Of a stretch of DNA of 64,000 bases, positions 61,580-64,000 are shown piece after piece. The stretch lies in the NCBI RefSeq assembly GCF_027580225.2, contig NC_073355.2:16299501-16363500 (forward strand). The letters run 5' to 3'. The first letter of the stretch is position 1. Each line of letters opens with the position of its first letter. A model generated the notes under the pieces. It was not told the DNA's origin. It ran no database searches and saw only the letters and a list, made by a program, of their open reading frames with translations. A program made the translations under genes and the position numbers. Source of the stretch: Misgurnus anguillicaudatus. Taxonomy: Eukaryota > Chordata > Actinopteri > Cypriniformes > Cobitidae.

Positions 61580-63462
61580 TATTGTCATGATGGTGTTTTG
61601 CATTTTATTCAAGTAATATAATTAATCAGTCTTTCTGACTGTTTAAGGTTGCCAAGCAATGCACTTAGCTGGCAAAAAATATAAAAAGTGCACATCTACA
61701 GATGTGTATTCACTGACATTTTACAACAACCCATAAAGCAGCTCATCTAATTCAACAGCGAAAAGTTAAAAACCACCACTGCGCCAAACAAAATGCAATT
61801 TTACCATTACCTCTCTCTAGACAAAGCTTGAAGTGACATCACTAATGCGCCAATGGTGCGTGCGTGTCATAATACTGAATTAATGTGGCTCCACAAAGTG
61901 CGCGCTCCGCCGGCCGCCCGCTGCGACTGCAGTAATCAGTGTTTGTGAGTATGTAGAAAGCAGTTATTAGCTTGAGTAAACAGTGAGCAAGCTGTCCTGA
62001 TCCCCACTGCGCTCTGCCCACCGCCACTGCCACAAGGGGGGCTGACGGCAGCCTATTCACACACAAGCTCATCCCAACCCCGTTCCACTCAATAGCACCC
62101 GTCTCTCCGTGTCATTCCCGTCGCCTCGATTTCGTTTCATTGACAACACGGAGCAGACGGTGCTGGGGACACGAGCCCCCTGCATTCTCCTGTGAGAATT
62201 CTGTTACAGGTGTGTTACCCGACACGGCGGTTTTCTCTGCCTTAATAGATGAATGGCTTAAAATATTCTGTCAGTTTCTCGCCGAGCCGTTGAAAGGTCA
62301 GAGTTATCCAATCTCCGGCCGTGCCCGTCTCCATTTACCGTAATCATTCTGAATATGAGAGATATGAAAGCCGTCTGGTCAGAGACACAAGACTGTTCTT
62401 TATTCAGCACACGAGGTGAAGACTTCCTCTCCGTTCAGTCAGACTAATAAAAGCGTGGTTTAGTGCGCTGGAGAATACTAATTACCCGCTGTTTACGATA
62501 CCTTCCTTCGGACAATCAATAATCACACAAAAGCGAAGGAGGGCTCAGATCGCTCCAATAACCGTTAAAATTAGATTGCTTGGAGTACCTAAGGAATTCC
62601 AGAGGTATCACGTATAATATTCTGTATTCGAGACAACCGACTCCGTCTTTCATCTTTCCGTCTTTTGTTCTGAGTTCCTCCAGACGTGTTGGAGTTCTAA
62701 GACAATTAATTAAGTCTCCGACAATAGGGTCGTTTCATATGTTTACCACACTGCATCAAGATTTACCAAACTCAATTCTCTTGCTTCCTTCCTGCATTTT
62801 GGAGACTCCAGAGTTTCCATCACTGCTTGTGCGCCGTGTCTTTATGTGCTAATCAAGAAAAAATCCTTACACTGGCTCGTTCTCCAGCATTCAGGCTTAA
62901 ATCTTGAGCTTTCAGTGGCGCAGGCTATAACTTCTTCTGCTTGGCAGAGTTTGGAGAAAACAAAATATTTCCTGTTTATTTATTTTTGGTCTTGCTTAGG
63001 CTGTTTTCATAGTCTTACAGAAACGAAATGTAATAAGCAACTGTTGACCAATAGAAAGTCACAGTATGATCAAAGGACAAACTGTACTTTTATGCTTAAA
63101 AATATGGCATCTGAAAAAATAGGTCAGACTTGTTATTGAAATATAAGTTCGACAGCATTGGTGTTATTTAAGAAGTCGAAGTTTGGATCTCACATTTTCT
63201 CAGCCTTAGTTTGGCTTGAAAAAAGTGTTAAGTGAAAGTGGGGACAGATGGCCAATCACACGGTGGACTGATTGCATCTTTGGTTAGGTAGGTGTGGCTT
63301 AAGTGAGACAAATATACACCAATAAAAGCTGGCAACTTTGTGCTAAGATTTTCAAAAACTGTTTTATTTTATGATTTCCTTGCTTTTTGCCCCTTTACAT
63401 TAAGTTTTGATTGAGGTTTGAGGTTTGGGAGCAGCCAAATCATTCAGTCCTGTCAATCATTA
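61580..63462. other. Intronic DNA; candidate regulatory block 61820-63130
   Basis: Balanced, repeat-free sequence with ACTAATTACCCGCTGTTTAC (62477), AATCAATAATCACACAAAAG (62515) and GACAATTAATTAAGTCTCCG (62701). The GC-rich 61890-62060 part contains CGGCCGCCCGCTGCGACTGC. It is a strong candidate for conserved noncoding sequence. Open frames are not supported as exons. Confidence 0.35.
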
Positions 63463-63463
63463 T

Positions 63464-63670
63464 TACACTGTAAAAAAGGATTTGTTGGTTCAACTTAAAA
63501 AAGTTACCTGGTTGCCTTAAAATGTAATTCAATTTATTCAATGAGATGTAAAAGTTAATTTTACTTAAAAAATATTAGTTAACTCAAAAAAGTTATATTG
63601 TGTCAAATTTTTTTTTAAGGCAACCAGGTAACTTACTTTTTTAAGTTGAACCAAGTTTTTAACAGTTTAC
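63464..63670. repeat. Foldback MITE with TACACTGTAAAAAA end
   Basis: The arms of about 60 bp (GGTTCAACTTAAAAAAGTTA, CCTGGTTGCCTTAAAAT) are mirrored at 63615-63670. Related to 13463-13690. The right terminus is partly decayed (AACAGTTTAC). Confidence 0.65.
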
Positions 63671-63707
63671 AAAGTGTACAAACATGCAGCATTAAGTTAA
63701 ATAATTT

Positions 63708-64000
63708 GTTAACACTTTACTTTAAGGGGTGTTCATAAGACTGACATGATACCTTCATAATAATGACATGACACGTGTCAAGAACATGAATGAGATTTTA
63801 TGCACGTTTATGTCTGTCATTAAGGGGTATTTGTTCAATTATGTCATTTTTAATGCAATGATGACATTATTTGAGATGTCTTTGTTATCACAACTTGACA
63901 TTAACCAATATATTATAACTTGTCATGACAATTTGACATTACCAAGACAGCAACTGAACACTTTTTACCAGTGACACAAATTAAATTTATCATTTGTCAA
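63708..64000. mobile_element. hAT-like foldback MITE, second copy, cut by window end
   Basis: It begins GTTAACACTTTACTTTAAGG and follows 59856 onward closely (GACTGACATGATACCTTCAT, GAGATGTCTTTGTTATC). At 63901-63904 it has a single TTAA where the other copy carries the 723-bp palindrome, so it shows the unoccupied site. Confidence 0.75.

Overview
The window reads as teleost nuclear DNA, most likely from a cyprinid or close relative. It has no long prokaryote-like ORFs, coding sequence is sparse, and DNA-transposon-derived inverted repeats of types common in zebrafish-like genomes are very dense. Only one functional gene is supported: the first coding exon of a heparan-sulfate glucosamine 3-O-sulfotransferase, best matched to hs3st4. 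It lies on the plus strand at 17306-17901. It encodes a type II Golgi membrane anchor, a low-complexity stem and the start of the sulfotransferase domain, and it ends at a phase-2 GT splice donor. No sequence like the second exon was found downstream, so 17902-64000 is taken to be part of a very long first intron. Bases 1 to about 16750 are 5' flanking DNA.

The 5' flank (1-16580) is mostly stacked mobile elements: TTAA-flanked foldback elements, hAT-like elements with 8-bp target duplications, a tRNA-derived SINE and a decayed THAP-like fragment. The core promoter is placed around 16585-16765, with an E-box, a CCAAT box and a TATA-like site. A leader of about 0.55 kb follows. It carries four short upstream ORFs, the last of which overlaps the main start codon.

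The intron alternates between repeat clusters (19.4, 21.1-21.5, 23.9-25.4, 26.9-28.2, 30.6-31.4, 33.9-36.6, 39.3-40.9, 42.1-42.7, 44.8-50.9, 51.0-51.8, 54.6-56.9, 58.5-61.6 and 63.5-64.0 kb) and calmer single-copy-looking blocks. Several of the calm blocks (22.4-23.7, 28.9-29.6, 32.9-33.4, 43.0-43.9, 49.6-50.1, 52.6-54.4 and 61.8-63.1 kb) have balanced composition and homeodomain-type motifs, so they are candidate conserved regulatory sequence. I cannot test conservation here. Adding the coordinates below, roughly 24 kb is recognisable repeat.

The main structural theme is insertion inside insertion. Many elements still have readable target-site duplications, and several times a second copy of the host repeat in the same window shows the empty site. 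Examples are a 723-bp TTAA palindrome inside a hAT-like element (60.0 kb), a hAT inside a hAT (24 kb), a foldback inside one unit of a tandem Tc1/SINE array (34.4 kb), a TTAA element inside another repeat family (30.6 kb), and a short retro-insertion with a 17-bp duplication (40.0 kb). I found no operon, CRISPR array, true tRNA or rRNA gene, or new enzymatic system.
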